Notes under the pieces: generated by a model | What the model saw: the letters and a program-made list of their open reading frames with translations, nothing else | Told to the model about the DNA's origin: nothing | Databases searched by the model: none | Shown: one piece after another, positions 60,569 through 64,000 of the stretch | Layout of the letters: each line of letters begins with the position of its first letter | Position numbering within the stretch: the stretch's first letter is position 1 | Program-made: the position numbers and the translations under genes | NCBI RefSeq assembly: GCF_030369615.1 | Contig: NZ_CP128494.1 | Coordinates: forward strand, 1,088,001 to 1,152,000 | Direction of reading: 5' to 3' | Source of the DNA: Geobacillus stearothermophilus ATCC 12980 | Lineage (GTDB): Bacteria; Bacillota; Bacilli; Bacillales; Anoxybacillaceae | Length of the DNA: 64,000 bases

Positions 60569-60820
60569 ATGTACCGCGGAAAAATCGCGGGAAAAGAAGT
60601 GATCGTTCGATTGGGCAACCGGGTCAGCCTCCGCTATTTCAGCGACAATAAAATTTACCACATGGTTCTTTCGTACGGAGAGTCGGCGTTTCGCAAAGGG
60701 CAGGATATGTTTTGCATCTATAATGACCGCGTCGGCTTGATTGTCGCGGAAGTCGAGCAACAGGACGTCCCGGTCATTCGAATCGATTATATTATCGAAA
60801 ACGAAAATGTGTACGAATAA
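60569..60820 (+). CDS. Small protein of unknown function
   Basis: 83 residues, MYRGKIAGKEVIVRLGNRVSLRYFSDNKIYHMVLSYGESAFRKGQDMFCIYNDRVGLIVAEVEQQDVPVIRIDYIIENENVYE. Predicted mostly beta-strand, acidic C-terminus, no membrane segment. AAGGGGG at 60554-60560 fixes the ATG at 60569; the frame extends upstream without a ribosome site. I do not recognise the family. Confidence 0.65.
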   Translation: MYRGKIAGKEVIVRLGNRVSLRYFSDNKIYHMVLSYGESAFRKGQDMFCIYNDRVGLIVAEVEQQDVPVIRIDYIIENENVYE

Positions 60821-60824
60821 CCAA

Positions 60825-60853
60825 TTGACAGCGGAAGGCGAATGCGGTAATCT
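60825..60853 (+). promoter_or_regulatory. Putative sigma-A promoter upstream of the Spo0M-like gene
   Basis: TTGACA (60825-60830), 17-bp spacer, TAATCT (60848-60853). An inverted repeat CGAATGCGG / CCGCATTCG (60839-60847, 60879-60887) overlaps spacer and start region. Confidence 0.55.
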
Positions 60854-60906
60854 CGAATGTAAGCGATAACAAAACAAGCCGCATTCGTCCTTGTTTCTCC
60901 CAGGGG

Positions 60907-60942
60907 CAGACGTGCCGCGCCAGCATCGTCTGTTTATTTTTT
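60907..60942 (+). terminator. Terminator-like hairpin before the Spo0M-like gene
   Basis: Stem CAGACG / CGTCTG followed by TTTATTTTTT. It lies only about 50 bp after the promoter at 60825-60853 and about 75 bp before the next start codon. Confidence 0.65.
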
Positions 60943-61014
60943 GGCTCGCGTTGAAACAAGCGGCTTCGTTTTTTCGTATGATGATATGACAAGAGAGACA
61001 AAGAGGTGACTACG

Positions 61015-61440
61015 GTGTTATTGCGCAAAATGATGTCAAGAGTCGGAGTCGGGTCGGCGCACGTCGACTTGATCTTAAATAAATCGTTATGGCGCCAGGG
61101 GGAAATGATTCAAGGGATCGTCCACATTTACGGCGGAACGGTGGAACAAAGGATCGAGCGGCTCGATGTGGAGCTCGTGCAAAAAACAATCGAAAACAGC
61201 AAGGAACTGGATGCCATTGTCGCCGTCATTCCGGCGGCCGGAGCGTTTTCGATCAAGCCGAGCGAGAAAAAGGAAATCCCGTTTTCCTACACGATTCCGG
61301 AAACCTTTCCGCCATCGCGCCCCGGCCGGTCGTACCGGTTCATCACCCGCCTTCATATCGAAGACGCGGTCGATACGCTCGACTTCGATTACGTGCAAAT
61401 TTTGCCGAAAAAATATTTTGACAGCGTTTTCAAAAGATGA
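61015..61440 (+). CDS. Spo0M-like (arrestin-fold) sporulation control protein, short form
   Basis: 141 residues: LLRKMMSRVGVGSAHVDLILNKSLWRQGEMIQGIVHIYGGTVEQRIERLDVELVQK, then EKKEIPFSYTIPETFPPSRPGRSYRFITRLHIEDAVDTLDFDYVQILP. This matches the N-terminal arrestin-like half of Spo0M (about 258 aa in B. subtilis); the C-terminal half is absent. GTG at 61015 has AGAGGTGA upstream; a GTG at 61006 overlaps it. Spo0M influences Spo0A activity and cell shape in B. subtilis. Confidence 0.8.
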   Translation: MLLRKMMSRVGVGSAHVDLILNKSLWRQGEMIQGIVHIYGGTVEQRIERLDVELVQKTIENSKELDAIVAVIPAAGAFSIKPSEKKEIPFSYTIPETFPPSRPGRSYRFITRLHIEDAVDTLDFDYVQILPKKYFDSVFKR

Positions 61441-61446
61441 TATGCT
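61418..61446 (+). promoter_or_regulatory. Promoter of glpFK, inside the end of the Spo0M-like gene
   Basis: TTGACA (61418-61423), exactly 17 bp, TATGCT (61441-61446). It overlaps the last codons of the preceding gene. Confidence 0.8.
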
Positions 61447-61454
61447 AAAAGCAA

Positions 61455-61540
61455 GTTAATACGTTGTGGTGGAGAAGCGGAGACCCACACATATTCCTCG
61501 TTGATGGGCGGGAAGTGTGTGGGTTTTTGCTTTTTCGCCC
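61455..61540 (+). promoter_or_regulatory. glpFK leader with attenuator (probable GlpP target)
   Basis: A short leader with GGTGGAGAAGCGGAGACC is followed by a strong terminator: ACCCACACA (61483-61491) with TGTGTGGGT (61516-61524), then a T-rich tail. A terminator between promoter and glpF fits control by the GlpP antiterminator in the presence of glycerol 3-phosphate, as known for B. subtilis glpFK. Confidence 0.75.
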
Positions 61541-61622
61541 AACGGTTCACCCTCCGGAGGGGCTGGACAAACAGGAAATGGAAGAAGAAATCACGAAATG
61601 AAGAAAAGGGGGAAGAGAACAA

Positions 61623-63981
<2,359 letters not shown>

Positions 63982-64000
63982 CTATAGGGAACAAAGCAAT

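Overview
The window looks like the chromosome of a thermophilic, spore-forming Bacillaceae bacterium, most likely Geobacillus of the kaustophilus/thermoleovorans group. The basis is moderately GC-rich Bacillus-type genes, Bacillus subtilis gene order over most of its length, many sporulation genes (spoVS, cotE, spoVK, sirA, ynzD, sspP, sspO, sspL, a Spo0M-like gene), and a group II intron inside recA. From memory, a published report (Chee and Takami 2005) describes such a recA intron in G. kaustophilus.

Layout. 1-4.6 kb: ymfI (cut by the window edge)-ymfJ-ymfK-ymfM-pgsA-cinA. 4.7-7.2 kb: SOS-regulated recA split by a 1355-nt group II intron, which itself carries a 330-bp repeat. 7.3-10.6 kb: rny, ymdB, spoVS. 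10.6-14.6 kb: an M19 dipeptidase, a repeat copy, and korA-korB. 14.8-22.3 kb: miaB, ymcA, cotE, mutS, mutL. 22.5-28.8 kb: accessory genes (LysM/NlpC endopeptidase, OpuD-type BCCT transporter, MFS exporter, chemotaxis receptor). 28.9-31.4 kb: miaA, hfq, spoVK. 31.4-33.8 kb: relics (IS605-type end, thiolase fragment, another repeat copy) around a DMT permease and a TRIC-family protein. 33.9-47.4 kb: hflX, ynbB, glnR-glnA, lexA diverging from yneA-yneB-ynzC, tkt, sirA, yneF and a heterodimeric ABC exporter. 47.4-51.5 kb: ynzD, ccdA, then an insertion-riddled gap with an IS110 element where yneI is expected, then ccdC and yneK. 51.7-56.8 kb: SleB-like hydrolase, a PTS EIIA pseudogene, sspP, a small unknown gene, sspO, acnA, sspL. 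56.8-60.4 kb: DMT permease, RNase H-like protein, YpeQ-like zinc protein, a repeat copy with an IS605-type element inside it, a DUF2564 protein and a cold-shock gene. 60.4-64 kb: unknown protein, Spo0M-like protein, glpF-glpK.

How the genes work together. DNA maintenance (recA, mutS, mutL, lexA, yneA) shares SOS control: LexA-type boxes lie before recA and between lexA and yneA. tRNA and RNA handling is represented by miaB, miaA, rny, ymdB and hfq. Nitrogen (glnRA), carbon (tkt, acnA, korAB) and glycerol (glpFK behind an attenuator-like leader) metabolism are present. The sporulation genes are scattered through the vertically inherited backbone.

The unusual content is in the mobile and RNA-based elements. 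These are: the recA intron with a textbook domain V but no intact maturase; a repeat family whose roughly 220-bp hairpin-rich core occurs in both orientations relative to a constant arm; a transposase-less IS605-type element with an omega-RNA-like 3' half; and an IS110 transposase preceded by a strongly structured non-coding segment that fits a bridge RNA. No CRISPR array, rRNA or tRNA gene was seen.
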